Under the pieces are notes generated by a model. The model was not told the origin of the DNA, did no database searches, and worked only from the letters and a program-made list of their open reading frames with translations. A stretch of DNA of 64,000 nt from Bacteriovoracaceae bacterium (GTDB lineage Bacteria; Bdellovibrionota; Bacteriovoracia; Bacteriovoracales; Bacteriovoracaceae), in the NCBI GenBank assembly GCA_024711325.1, contig JANJTC010000004.1:248001-312000 (forward strand), in the 5' to 3' direction. Numbering within the stretch: the first letter of the stretch is position 1; every line of letters begins with the position of its first letter. Positions 8,093-16,646 of this stretch are shown in pieces. Position numbers and translations under genes: made by a program.

Positions 8093-9187
8093 TTGGCAGT
8101 ACAATCTCTAAAAGATCAATTTGATGAGCTTTTTGGAAAACTAAATCCAGGAAGCATCGTAGGGCTCGATATCGGAGCTCATAGTATTAAAGTGTGTGAA
8201 GTTTCAGGCTCTCCAGGAAAATTCAAGTTAGAGAAGTTTGGTATCTTCACTTTATCGGAAGCAGTATTAATTGAAGATGAGATTCAAAAGCCATCGGAAA
8301 TTTCTGAAGGCGTTCTTCTGGCACTCCAACAAGCGAATATAAAATCAAAAATGGTGTGCCTGGGTTTATTCGGCCCGAACACTATGACAAAACGACTCAA
8401 TACTCCCGAGGGAACAAAAGAAGAAATTGAGGATCACGTGTTATGGGAAGCTGAACAGTACATAACTTTCGGAGCTGATGATTCGCAAATTGATTTCTTT
8501 ATTGTCGGTGAGAACGAAGGTGGCGGTAAAGACGCTTTAGTAGCAGCTGCTAAAAATGATGTAATTGATTCATTCTGTGATCTTCTAAAAGACGAAGCCA
8601 AGATAACCGTTAAGTTGGTTGATCTCAATGTGATCGCCTTATCAAATGTTTTTGAGGAAGTTGCCGGAGACGATCTTGAAGAATACTCACAAGGAACCCT
8701 TCTTTTGGATTTCGGCGCACAAAGTACGAAAATTGTTGTTTATAAACGTGGGGGTCCAATCTTCACTAAAGAAATCCCAATTGGTGGTGGTCTGATCACT
8801 GAAGAAATTCAACGTCAGATGGGTGTTAGTTATGAGGAAGCTGAAGATCTGAAAACTACTCCAGACGATAATGGAAACTTACCTGAGGAAATTCTTAACA
8901 TAATTAACTATCAGGTTGATCAGCAGATTGCTGAAGTTAGAAAGAATATCAATTTCTATGTAACTCAAGGAAGTGCTGAAAGGGTCAGCTATTGTTTCGT
9001 CACAGGTGGATCTTCCCTTCTTCCAGGTCTGATTGATAAACTCTCAGTAGTCGCTGGAATTCCAGTTGAGCGACTGGATGTATTTTCTGCCATAAAAGTA
9101 AATGATCAAAAAATAAATCAGGATCTTGATCAGTTAGCTGCAATTTCACCGATAGTCATTGGACTAGCGATGAGGAAGTTAGGCTAA
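8093..9187 (+). CDS. pilM: PilM, actin-like type IV pilus assembly ATPase
   Basis: Cytoplasmic actin-like protein that binds the PilN N-terminus and links the alignment complex to the motor. It has 364 residues with the phosphate-1 motif GLDIGAHSIKVCEV, phosphate-2 LLLDFGAQSTKIVVYKRG and the adenosine motif FVTGGSSLLPGL. The start is TTG, preceded by a weak AGGGACGA; no in-frame ATG fits better. The stop overlaps the pilN start by one base (TAATG). Gene order pilMNOPQ is intact. Confidence 0.95.
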   Translation: MAVQSLKDQFDELFGKLNPGSIVGLDIGAHSIKVCEVSGSPGKFKLEKFGIFTLSEAVLIEDEIQKPSEISEGVLLALQQANIKSKMVCLGLFGPNTMTKRLNTPEGTKEEIEDHVLWEAEQYITFGADDSQIDFFIVGENEGGGKDALVAAAKNDVIDSFCDLLKDEAKITVKLVDLNVIALSNVFEEVAGDDLEEYSQGTLLLDFGAQSTKIVVYKRGGPIFTKEIPIGGGLITEEIQRQMGVSYEEAEDLKTTPDDNGNLPEEILNIINYQVDQQIAEVRKNINFYVTQGSAERVSYCFVTGGSSLLPGLIDKLSVVAGIPVERLDVFSAIKVNDQKINQDLDQLAAISPIVIGLAMRKLG

Positions 9188-9780
9188 TGATTAAGATAAA
9201 CCTTAGTAATACTAAAAAACAGGTCGATATCTCAAACATTGGTGGATTTGACTTCACCAAAATGAAGATTAAGGCCGTTCTGGTTGTTATCATTCTAATT
9301 TATATCCCTGACTTCGTTTTGGTCCCTCTTTGGGATGAAGAAAGAGAAGCCGCTAACCAGGCCGTGCAGGTTAAGCAAAGCGAGCTTACTAGTTTGAAGA
9401 GAAAAGTGACTCAATCCCAGGATCTGGAAAAACAAATTCGTGAACTCAAAGCTCAAGAAGAAAATCTGGGAAAAAAACTTACAGCAGTTAAACAGGCCAT
9501 TTCAGAAAAAAAGAATCCCGCACCTATTCTTTTATATATAGCTAAGAATATTCCAAGTGAACTTTGGATAAAAGAACTTGTCATTGAAGATGAGAAGATG
9601 ACGATTAAAGGTGAAGCTCTCGACTATACAAGCATTGGTAACTTTGTGAACAGCCTGCGATCTTCAGTGTTTATTCGTGAGGCCAATATAGCCGGCACTA
9701 ACAGTGCTGTTCGAGAATCTGATAAACGTCGTATAGAAACTTTTGAGGTAAACTTCACCATTGCGAGATTTGACCAATGA
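9187..9780 (+). CDS. pilN: PilN, type IV pilus alignment subcomplex protein
   Basis: Bitopic inner-membrane protein whose N-terminus docks on PilM and whose periplasmic domain pairs with PilO. It has 197 residues: the N-terminal PilM-binding motif MIKINLSNTKKQ (canonical form INLLP), a membrane helix (AVLVVIILIYIPDFVLVPLW), a coiled coil rich in K/E/Q around residues 55-110 and a small alpha-beta domain. It overlaps pilM by one base and pilO by four. Confidence 0.92.
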   Translation: MIKINLSNTKKQVDISNIGGFDFTKMKIKAVLVVIILIYIPDFVLVPLWDEEREAANQAVQVKQSELTSLKRKVTQSQDLEKQIRELKAQEENLGKKLTAVKQAISEKKNPAPILLYIAKNIPSELWIKELVIEDEKMTIKGEALDYTSIGNFVNSLRSSVFIREANIAGTNSAVRESDKRRIETFEVNFTIARFDQ

Positions 9781-10370
9781 AAGACCTCGTAAATAAAATT
9801 ATTGCGAATGCTCATGTACTTATATTCTTGTATGGTGTGTACGGAGCCTATGTTCATTTTGACGAGCATACGATTCAGCTAGCTGAAATCCAAAGTAATG
9901 TGGCAAGAATTGAAGAAGAGATTCAGGTCAACCAGAAGAAAATTAAAGAAGTTCAGGAATTTTCCAGGAAAACTGATGAATACAAAGTACGGGTAGAGGA
10001 AGTTGCCAAGAATATTGAATCAGTTCAGAAGCAACTGCCTGCTGAAACAAATGACACCCAAATTCTCTCTTTCTTTCAGAATGAAATTAATGCATTGAAT
10101 ATAAAAGACGCTAACTTCACTCCTGGACGTGAAGAAAAGAGCACTTACTTTATTTCAAAAGAGTACTCACTTCGTGCCCGTGGAACTTTCCTACAGTTTC
10201 TTATTTTCTTTGAAAGAATTGGAAATGCAGATCGAATTTATAATATTAAAAAATTGAGATTAACCAGTGGAAGTGAAAATCAGCGTGGCCGATTCCAGAT
10301 GATCTCAGGAGAAGGTGTTATTCAAGCTTTCCGCTTTAATCCTGATTTCCGCGTCGATCGAGGATTTTAA
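9777..10370 (+). CDS. pilO: PilO, type IV pilus alignment subcomplex protein
   Basis: Inner-membrane protein that forms heterodimers with PilN and binds PilP. It has 197 residues, with a short cytoplasmic tip, a membrane segment (IIANAHVLIFLYGVYGAYVHF), a long coiled coil (IQSNVARIEEEIQVNQKKIK onwards) and a C-terminal ferredoxin-like domain with TPGREEKSTYFISKEYSLRA. The membrane helix is shorter and less hydrophobic than usual, so identity rests partly on position in pilMNOPQ. It overlaps pilN by 4 bases and abuts pilP exactly. Confidence 0.9.
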   Translation: MKDLVNKIIANAHVLIFLYGVYGAYVHFDEHTIQLAEIQSNVARIEEEIQVNQKKIKEVQEFSRKTDEYKVRVEEVAKNIESVQKQLPAETNDTQILSFFQNEINALNIKDANFTPGREEKSTYFISKEYSLRARGTFLQFLIFFERIGNADRIYNIKKLRLTSGSENQRGRFQMISGEGVIQAFRFNPDFRVDRGF

Positions 10371-10835
10371 ATGAAATGTTTAATCCTTTTAATCTTTTTA
10401 TTTTCCGTAGGGGCACTGGCTGCCCCTGAGAAGTCGATTGAGAATTTCTTCGGTGATAAAACTAAAATTGATAATCCTTTTAATCTAAGGGACCCATTTA
10501 AGGCACCAACGGTTAAAGGTGAAACTAAAAAGGATAAGCGCGGTTTTTATGTTTCAGGCAAAGGTCAATATAGCAATATAAGTGACACTGCCCTGGATCA
10601 GATACCTATTCAGCAATTAAAGGTGGTCGGAGTCTTAATTGGAAAAGAAAGACGTGCTTTAGTGAATACGGGTGAGAAAAATAAGATTATAATTTTAAAA
10701 GAAGGTCAAAAGATTGGACCTGAAGCTGCTGAACTTAAGGCCATTCTCCCCGGGGGGATTGTCTTAGTTGAGAAAATTGTTAATGTATATGGAGAAGAAG
10801 AATATTTAGAAACGGTTATACCCATTTCAAAATAA
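10371..10835 (+). CDS. pilP: PilP, type IV pilus periplasmic linker protein
   Basis: Connects the PilN-PilO complex to the PilQ secretin. It has 154 residues with an N-terminal signal (CLILLIFLFSVGALAAPEKS), an unstructured linker with NPFNLRDPFKAP (the typical RDPF segment of PilP) and the C-terminal beta-sandwich (LKVVGVLIGKERRALVNTGE). The usual lipobox cysteine at the cleavage site is not evident; the sequence reads as an ordinary signal peptide ending ALAA, so it may be soluble rather than a lipoprotein. It starts immediately after pilO. Confidence 0.88.
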   Translation: MKCLILLIFLFSVGALAAPEKSIENFFGDKTKIDNPFNLRDPFKAPTVKGETKKDKRGFYVSGKGQYSNISDTALDQIPIQQLKVVGVLIGKERRALVNTGEKNKIIILKEGQKIGPEAAELKAILPGGIVLVEKIVNVYGEEEYLETVIPISK

Positions 10836-10880
10836 ACTTTTTAGACTTTATATACAGGGCTTATCTTAAGGAAGAGAAGT

Positions 10881-12695
10881 ATGAAGAAAGGATTTTTTCT
10901 ATTAATTCTGTCATTGGCCTTTTATAACCTCGCTTACGCGCAGGAAATTAAAAATGTTAATTTCATCCAGGAAGGTGAAGTTAGTAAACTAGTGATTGAA
11001 ACTGATAAAGATGCCGTCTTTGCGGAGCGTTTTCATGTCTCAGAGGATAAACAGATTATCCTGGACATCAAAAACGTTAAAGTTTCCCCTAAATTACTAC
11101 GAGGAATTGATACTTCCGAATTTCCAGGTAGTGCTGTCTTTATTTCCGGTTATAAAAGACCTGGTTCTACAAATGATATCCGATTTGCCATTCAATTAAG
11201 AGACAACGTTCGATCCATTCTGGAAACGAAAGGTAAAAATATTGTTCTCAATATTGAAAATCGTTTCGGGGTATTCTCTCAAAATAAAATTCGTGCCAGT
11301 GAAAGTACCAGTTTGAGAGCCGATGAAAAGATTGAAGATGCTATCGGGCTGAATGTTCCTAAATCAAACTCGCTTGAGGATATTCTGGCCAATCTGACTT
11401 TGGCAGGTCCTAAGAAATATATCGGTAAACGAATTTCAATTAATGTAAGAGATATTCCTGTTCCTGATTTACTGAATATGATTGCTGATACCTCAGGTTT
11501 TAACATCATTATTGATCAGGCGGTATCAACAGCACCTCCTCTTACTTTGACATTAACCAATGTTCCATGGGATCAGGCACTTGATACAGTGATGAGCCTC
11601 TCAAAATTAGTGGCCCAAAAAAATTCCAATATACTTTTAGTAAAGACTTTAGCAACGGCCACCAAAGAAAAAGAAGATGAGCTGAAAGCTGCTGACCTTA
11701 GAGAAGATCTTGCTCCTTTGGTTACCAGAGTTTTCCTGATTAATTATGCAACTTTGGTTGATATTGAAAAAATCATCAAGGATTACATCACCAAGGGAAG
11801 AGGGACTATTCAACTGGATGAAAGAACTAACAGCTTGATTGTTCTTGATACTGTTGAATCAATTGAGCGTATTAAGAAAATTCTGGAAGTGCTAGATACC
11901 CAAACTCCGCAAATATTAATTGAAGCTAAAATCGTTGAAGCAAATGAATCTTATTCTAAAAGAATAGGTCTCTCACGTGGAATTTCTTTTGGATATGATC
12001 CGGTCGTGGACAATATTCCAAGCCCAGTTGGCCCTGGTTTTTCTTTTAGTAGTGCTCCTACAGCTGAGTCTCCTAGTATTGCCGGGATGACAATTGGTAT
12101 TTATAAAAGACTTTTAAATCTTGATCTTAATTTACAATTGATGGAGTCCGAGTCTAAGGGACGAATTATTTCTACTCCTAAGATTGTGACTCAGAATAAA
12201 AAAGCGGCGACGATTACAAGTTCCGAGCAGACAAGTTTCAGAGTCCAGCAAACTGCCACTGGTAATCAACCTGCCCTTGCGACTTTTGAAAATATCTCAG
12301 CAGACTTGAACTTAACTGTCACGCCTCAGGTAACTAATGACGGCGCCATCTCAATGCAGATAAATCTTGCTAAGTCAGCATTCGGAACCAGACCTTCGGC
12401 AGATGCCCCGCCAAATATCACCCGCAGAAATGTTACGACCAATGTTCTGGTAGACAATGGTTCAACTGTCGTCATCGGTGGTTTATATCAAACTTCATCA
12501 CTTGAAACAGTTTCCGGAGTTCCATTTTTAAAAGATCTACCACTGATTGGATGGCTTTTTAGAACACCTTATGCTCCTGACACGACTAAGAATGAGCTTA
12601 TTGTCTTTATGACTCCACGGATCCTGAATCAGGATGAAGCTGGTTTCGTAGACCGACAAGCCTCTAAGTCAGGTTCAGAAGTCAAAGACATCTAA
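10881..12695 (+). CDS. pilQ: PilQ, type IV pilus outer-membrane secretin
   Basis: Multimeric outer-membrane gate for the pilus. It has 604 residues: signal peptide ending AYA, one AMIN domain (about residues 25-125), an STN/N0 domain (ISINVRDIPVPDLLNMIADT), an N1 domain (LVTRVFLINYATLVDIEKII) and the secretin core with VVIGGLYQTSS and PLIGWLFRT. It is shorter than gammaproteobacterial PilQ (about 700) because only one AMIN repeat is present. The Shine-Dalgarno GGAAGAGAAG lies before the ATG, with a 45-base gap from pilP. Confidence 0.95.
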   Translation: MKKGFFLLILSLAFYNLAYAQEIKNVNFIQEGEVSKLVIETDKDAVFAERFHVSEDKQIILDIKNVKVSPKLLRGIDTSEFPGSAVFISGYKRPGSTNDIRFAIQLRDNVRSILETKGKNIVLNIENRFGVFSQNKIRASESTSLRADEKIEDAIGLNVPKSNSLEDILANLTLAGPKKYIGKRISINVRDIPVPDLLNMIADTSGFNIIIDQAVSTAPPLTLTLTNVPWDQALDTVMSLSKLVAQKNSNILLVKTLATATKEKEDELKAADLREDLAPLVTRVFLINYATLVDIEKIIKDYITKGRGTIQLDERTNSLIVLDTVESIERIKKILEVLDTQTPQILIEAKIVEANESYSKRIGLSRGISFGYDPVVDNIPSPVGPGFSFSSAPTAESPSIAGMTIGIYKRLLNLDLNLQLMESESKGRIISTPKIVTQNKKAATITSSEQTSFRVQQTATGNQPALATFENISADLNLTVTPQVTNDGAISMQINLAKSAFGTRPSADAPPNITRRNVTTNVLVDNGSTVVIGGLYQTSSLETVSGVPFLKDLPLIGWLFRTPYAPDTTKNELIVFMTPRILNQDEAGFVDRQASKSGSEVKDI

Positions 12696-12708
12696 GGTAG
12701 GTTGACCC

Positions 12709-13761
12709 GTGGTAGGGAAAAAGAATCAATCTGCCTTATTGGCAAAATATTTCAACATGTACAAAAAGAATCCACGCTCAAGGGTCTTTGCCCCCCTGGC
12801 GGAATCTTTTCGTAAGCTTGGTATGTTGGATGATGCCTATAAGATTCTCAAAGATGGTATCCGTATACACCCTACTTATACTTTGGGTTATATCGTGCTG
12901 GCCCATTGCTATTATGACGAGCAAAAGTATGAGCTCACCTATAATACTTTAAGACCGATTATTGCTCAGAATGCTGATAACATATCTCTGCAAAAAATAT
13001 TTGCTCAGGCATGCATTCATTTAGGTCATCTCGAAGAGGCACTTGATACTTATAAGTATCTACTTTTCATGAATCCTAAGGATAAGTTCTTTGCACAGGA
13101 AGTTAAACGACTGGAAGACGATCTTCTGGTTGGGCATAAGAAGTTGAGTCTGGATCAGTTAATTAAATCTCCTGATATGCCGCAAATTTCACAACATGAA
13201 AGCATGGATGATGATTGGGTTCAGGTTGATTTCAATAAGCCTCAAACTGAAGAAAAGAAACTTCCGATAGAAGAAATTCCGGCCGAAGACGATCAATGGG
13301 TAATGAAAAAGCCATCGCTGGAAGATCATCCTATTTTAAAGAATGAAACAGTTTCAGAAAGAAGTCTTGAAGATGATTTTTATGCTGATGAATTCGAAGA
13401 AGAAGGTGACATTGATGATGTTAATGCCAGCTCTATTTCTTCGGACACTCCAATTGTATCCCATACTCTAATTGATCTTTACTGCGCTCAACATTATTAC
13501 GATAAGGCCATTGAGCTTCTGGAAAAAATTCTTGAATTAAATCCCAGTGACATTCCTTCAATTGAGAAGCTCAAGAAAGTTAAACAGCTGAGAGATCAGA
13601 ATATGGGTGCCAAGGCCCAAGCTGAGCAGGCCGGCCATGATGAGCTGATTTCAATCATTGAAAACCAAGTCAAGGCCAAATCTCCTAAGGAGATTAAAGT
13701 CCAAGTCGCCTTTGATCAGTTTCTGACAGAAATTAAGAACAAGGCCCAGGAATATCGGTGA
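12709..13761 (+). CDS. TPR protein of the pilus operon, acidic centre
   Basis: Cytoplasmic-looking protein of 350 residues with a GTG start. Residues 1-130 hold about three TPR-like repeats (RVFAPLAESFRKLGMLDDAY, YIVLAHCYYDEQKYELTYNT, ACIHLGHLEEALDTYKYLLF). Then follows a low-complexity acidic linker of about 110 residues rich in D/E with two similar pieces (ESMDDDWVQVDF and EDDQWVMKKP), and one more TPR with a lysine-rich tail. It starts 13 bases after pilQ and ends 4 bases before aroQ. PilQ-linked TPR proteins often act as secretin pilotins (PilF/PilW type), but this one has no signal peptide or lipobox, so a scaffold role is only a guess. Confidence 0.75.
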   Translation: MVGKKNQSALLAKYFNMYKKNPRSRVFAPLAESFRKLGMLDDAYKILKDGIRIHPTYTLGYIVLAHCYYDEQKYELTYNTLRPIIAQNADNISLQKIFAQACIHLGHLEEALDTYKYLLFMNPKDKFFAQEVKRLEDDLLVGHKKLSLDQLIKSPDMPQISQHESMDDDWVQVDFNKPQTEEKKLPIEEIPAEDDQWVMKKPSLEDHPILKNETVSERSLEDDFYADEFEEEGDIDDVNASSISSDTPIVSHTLIDLYCAQHYYDKAIELLEKILELNPSDIPSIEKLKKVKQLRDQNMGAKAQAEQAGHDELISIIENQVKAKSPKEIKVQVAFDQFLTEIKNKAQEYR

Positions 13762-13765
13762 AACT

Positions 13766-14191
13766 ATGAAAAACTTTTTGATCATCAATGGCCCCAATTT
13801 AAATATGCTGGGCAAGCGAGAGCCTGAAGTTTATGGTACCGAAAGTCTGGAAGACATCAAATTGTGGACAAATGCCAAAATTAAATCTTTTGCCACTACC
13901 ACTTGGTATCAGTCCAACATCGAAGGTGAAATTGTTGGTCGAATCCAACAGGCCCATTCTGAAAAATATGACGCTCTCATTATAAATCCGGGTGGATATG
14001 CCCATACCAGCGTTGCCATTCATGACGCTATGAAAATCCTTAAATTCCCGGTAATTGAAGTCCATTTAAGCCAGGTCTACAAGAGGGAAGAGTTCCGACA
14101 TACTTTGTTGACGGCAAAAGCTGCATCCGCCATAATGAGCGGGCTTGGAAAACAAAGTTACTACATCGCGATAAAATCGCTGATCGATTAA
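13766..14191 (+). CDS. aroQ: Type II 3-dehydroquinate dehydratase
   Basis: Shikimate pathway enzyme converting 3-dehydroquinate to 3-dehydroshikimate in the cytoplasm. At 141 residues it is normal for the dodecameric type II family. Visible are the N-terminal NGPNLNMLGKREPEVYG with the active-site Tyr and Arg, YDALIINPGGYAHTSVAI (the family usually has NPGAYTHTS), and IEVHLSQVYKREEFRH carrying the catalytic His. It lies between the TPR gene and efp, an arrangement (aroQ-efp-accBC) seen in many bacteria. Confidence 0.95.
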   Translation: MKNFLIINGPNLNMLGKREPEVYGTESLEDIKLWTNAKIKSFATTTWYQSNIEGEIVGRIQQAHSEKYDALIINPGGYAHTSVAIHDAMKILKFPVIEVHLSQVYKREEFRHTLLTAKAASAIMSGLGKQSYYIAIKSLID

Positions 14192-14203
14192 AGGAACATT
14201 CTC

Positions 14204-14770
14204 ATGTACCAAACAACTGATTTTAGAAAAGGTCTTAAAATTGAGATCGAAGGTAAGCCGTGGATCATCGTTGACTTCCAACACGTGAATCCAGGAAAAG
14301 GCTCTGCTTTTGTTCGTACCAGAATTAGAAATCTTGAAACTAACCAGACAATTGAAAGAACTTTCAAAGCTGGCGTTGAAACTGTTGGTAAACCAGACAT
14401 GGAAGAAAAAGAAATGGAATTTAACTATGCCGATCAGGATGGTTATAATTTCATGGATCAGACATCTTTTGAAATGGTTCATCTTTCCCACGATCAGGTT
14501 GGAGATAATAAATTCTATCTGCAAGAAGGAATTAAAGTTTTCATCCTTTATTATAACGGCCGTCCAATTTCGATTGAACTTCCAAACTTTATTAACTTAA
14601 AAGTGGTAGAGACTGATCCTGGAATGAAAGGTGACACTGCAACTGGCGGATCTAAGAAAGCTAAACTTGAAACAGGCCTTCAAGTGAACGTTCCCCTCTT
14701 TATTAAAGAAGGTGAAGTTCTTAAAATTGATACACGTACCGGCGAATATTTAGAACGAGCTAAGGTTTAA
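14204..14770 (+). CDS. efp: Translation elongation factor P
   Basis: Ribosome-binding factor that rescues stalling at polyproline. It has 188 residues: KOW-like domain with the modifiable lysine in VNPGKGSAFVRTR (Lys32), then two OB folds ending GEYLERAKV. The lysine at the loop tip suggests EpmA-type beta-lysylation rather than the arginine rhamnosylation system; no modification gene is in this window. It has a good Shine-Dalgarno (AAAGGAAC) and is followed after one base by accB. Confidence 0.96.
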   Translation: MYQTTDFRKGLKIEIEGKPWIIVDFQHVNPGKGSAFVRTRIRNLETNQTIERTFKAGVETVGKPDMEEKEMEFNYADQDGYNFMDQTSFEMVHLSHDQVGDNKFYLQEGIKVFILYYNGRPISIELPNFINLKVVETDPGMKGDTATGGSKKAKLETGLQVNVPLFIKEGEVLKIDTRTGEYLERAKV

Positions 14771-14771
14771 T

Positions 14772-15239
14772 ATGAAACTAGATACACTCAGTATTGAATC
14801 TCTACAGGAGATTGTAAAAGTCGCTAAAGATCAAGGCGTTGCTGAATTAAAAGTAGAAGCTAAAGATTTTAAAGTATCTGTAAACTTCGCGACAGCGGCA
14901 GCACCAATTCATCATGTTCAACCAATTTCTCAACCTGCTCCAGCGGCAGTAGCTCATCCAGTTGCTGCACCTGTTAAAGCAGTCGCTTCCGATGCTGGTT
15001 TACATGTTATCAAATCTCCATTTGTCGGCACATTCTATGCTTCACCATCTCCAGGCAAACCTTCTTATGCCAAAGTCGGTGATAAGGTTAAAACCGGTCA
15101 GCCACTTTGTGTTTTGGAAGCAATGAAGATCATGAACGAAATTGATTCTGATATCAATGGAGAGATCGTTGAGATTTGTGTTGATAATGAATCTCTCGTT
15201 GAATTTGGACAACCACTATTCAAGATCAAGCCTAACTAG
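14772..15239 (+). CDS. accB: Biotin carboxyl carrier protein of acetyl-CoA carboxylase
   Basis: Carries biotin between AccC and the carboxyltransferase in the first step of fatty acid synthesis. It has 155 residues: a helical N-terminus, an Ala/Pro/Val-rich hinge (about residues 40-75) and the biotinyl domain with CVLEAMKIMNEI, where the Lys of the MKM-like motif (here MKI) is biotinylated. The stop overlaps the accC GTG start by one base. Confidence 0.96.
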   Translation: MKLDTLSIESLQEIVKVAKDQGVAELKVEAKDFKVSVNFATAAAPIHHVQPISQPAPAAVAHPVAAPVKAVASDAGLHVIKSPFVGTFYASPSPGKPSYAKVGDKVKTGQPLCVLEAMKIMNEIDSDINGEIVEICVDNESLVEFGQPLFKIKPN

Positions 15240-16600
15240 TGAGTAAGACTGTGACCAAGAAATTCAAAAAAGTACTAATCGCCAACCGTGGTGAAATTGC
15301 CATTCGTGTAATCAGAAGCTGTAAAGAACTCGGCATTGAGACCGTTGCTATACATTCTACTGCCGATGAAGATTCCCTACATGTGAAGATGGCCGATGAG
15401 TCTGTTTGTGTTGGTCCGGCCAAATCTACTTTTTCTTATTTAAATATTCCCCAGATTCTTTCTGCAGCAGAAATTACAGGTTCAGATGCCATTCATCCTG
15501 GTTATGGATTTCTATCCGAAAATGATGAGTTCGCTGAGATGTGCGAGAAATGGGGTATTACCTTTATTGGTCCAAGTGTTCAGTGTATCCAGTCAATGGG
15601 TGATAAAATTGAATCTAAGATCACTGCTAAAAAGGCTAAAGTACCAACACTAGAACCAATCTATGTGAAGGATGCTGATGATGCTTTTATCAAAAAAGAA
15701 GTCGAGAAAATGGGCTTCCCGATTCTGATTAAAGCTTCAGCTGGTGGCGGCGGCCGTGGAATGAAACGAATTGATTCTTTTGAGGAACTCTGGCCGGCAC
15801 TGGCCCGTTTGCAGGAAGAAGCGAAGGCTGCTTTCGGCGATGGAACCCTTTTCATCGAAAAATATATTGAAAACCCTCGTCACATCGAGGTTCAGATTCT
15901 TGCTGATAAACACAAAAACGTAATCCATTTAGGAGAACGTGATTGTACGATACAAAGAAGATTCCAAAAAATACTTGAAGAAGCACCTTCTCCGGTTCTG
16001 ACTCAAAAAGTTCGGGAAGAGATCTGTGATGCCGCCGTTAGGTTGGCCAAATTTGTCGATTATGATTCTGTAGGTACGGTTGAATTCTTGTATGACCAAG
16101 ATACCCAGAAATTCTATTTCATGGAAATGAACACCCGTATTCAAGTTGAGCATCCGGTGACTGAAGGTCGAACAGGGGTGGATTTAATCTCTGAGCAAAT
16201 CCGTCACGCACAAGGTGATGTTTCCCGGTTTAAGCAGTCAGATATTATTTTTCGAAATCACGTCATCGAATTTAGAATTAATGCTGAAAATTACCGGACA
16301 GGTATGCCATCTCCTGGCCATATTACCCATTATCACAGACCTGGTGGTATTGGAGTCAGAACCGATGACTATATTTACACCGGTTATACTGTACCTCCTT
16401 ACTACGACTCTATGATTTCCAAGATTATTGTCCAAGCCGATAACCGTGCCAATTGTATCACCAGGGCCAAAAGAGTTCTGAATGAAACAGTGGTGAGTGG
16501 TATCGAAACAAACATCAATCTTCACAAGGAAATCCTGGATGATCCGGCCTTTGTAGAAAGTAAGTTTTCGACCAATTATTTATCCAAAAAACTCATTTAA
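15239..16600 (+). CDS. accC: Biotin carboxylase subunit of acetyl-CoA carboxylase
   Basis: ATP-grasp enzyme that carboxylates biotin on AccB. It has 453 residues. Motifs: KVLIANRGEIAIRVIRSCKE at the N-terminus, the glycine-rich ATP loop KASAGGGGRGMKR, IEKYIENPRHIEVQILAD, and the catalytic region FYFMEMNTRIQVEHPVTE. The GTG start overlaps the accB stop; the second in-frame GTG four codons later is less likely. Carboxyltransferase genes accA and accD are not in the window. Confidence 0.97.
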   Translation: MSKTVTKKFKKVLIANRGEIAIRVIRSCKELGIETVAIHSTADEDSLHVKMADESVCVGPAKSTFSYLNIPQILSAAEITGSDAIHPGYGFLSENDEFAEMCEKWGITFIGPSVQCIQSMGDKIESKITAKKAKVPTLEPIYVKDADDAFIKKEVEKMGFPILIKASAGGGGRGMKRIDSFEELWPALARLQEEAKAAFGDGTLFIEKYIENPRHIEVQILADKHKNVIHLGERDCTIQRRFQKILEEAPSPVLTQKVREEICDAAVRLAKFVDYDSVGTVEFLYDQDTQKFYFMEMNTRIQVEHPVTEGRTGVDLISEQIRHAQGDVSRFKQSDIIFRNHVIEFRINAENYRTGMPSPGHITHYHRPGGIGVRTDDYIYTGYTVPPYYDSMISKIIVQADNRANCITRAKRVLNETVVSGIETNINLHKEILDDPAFVESKFSTNYLSKKLI

Positions 16601-16646
16601 AAGTATAATAATTTTAAGTGTTTAATGTGCCACAGGAAGGGGCATT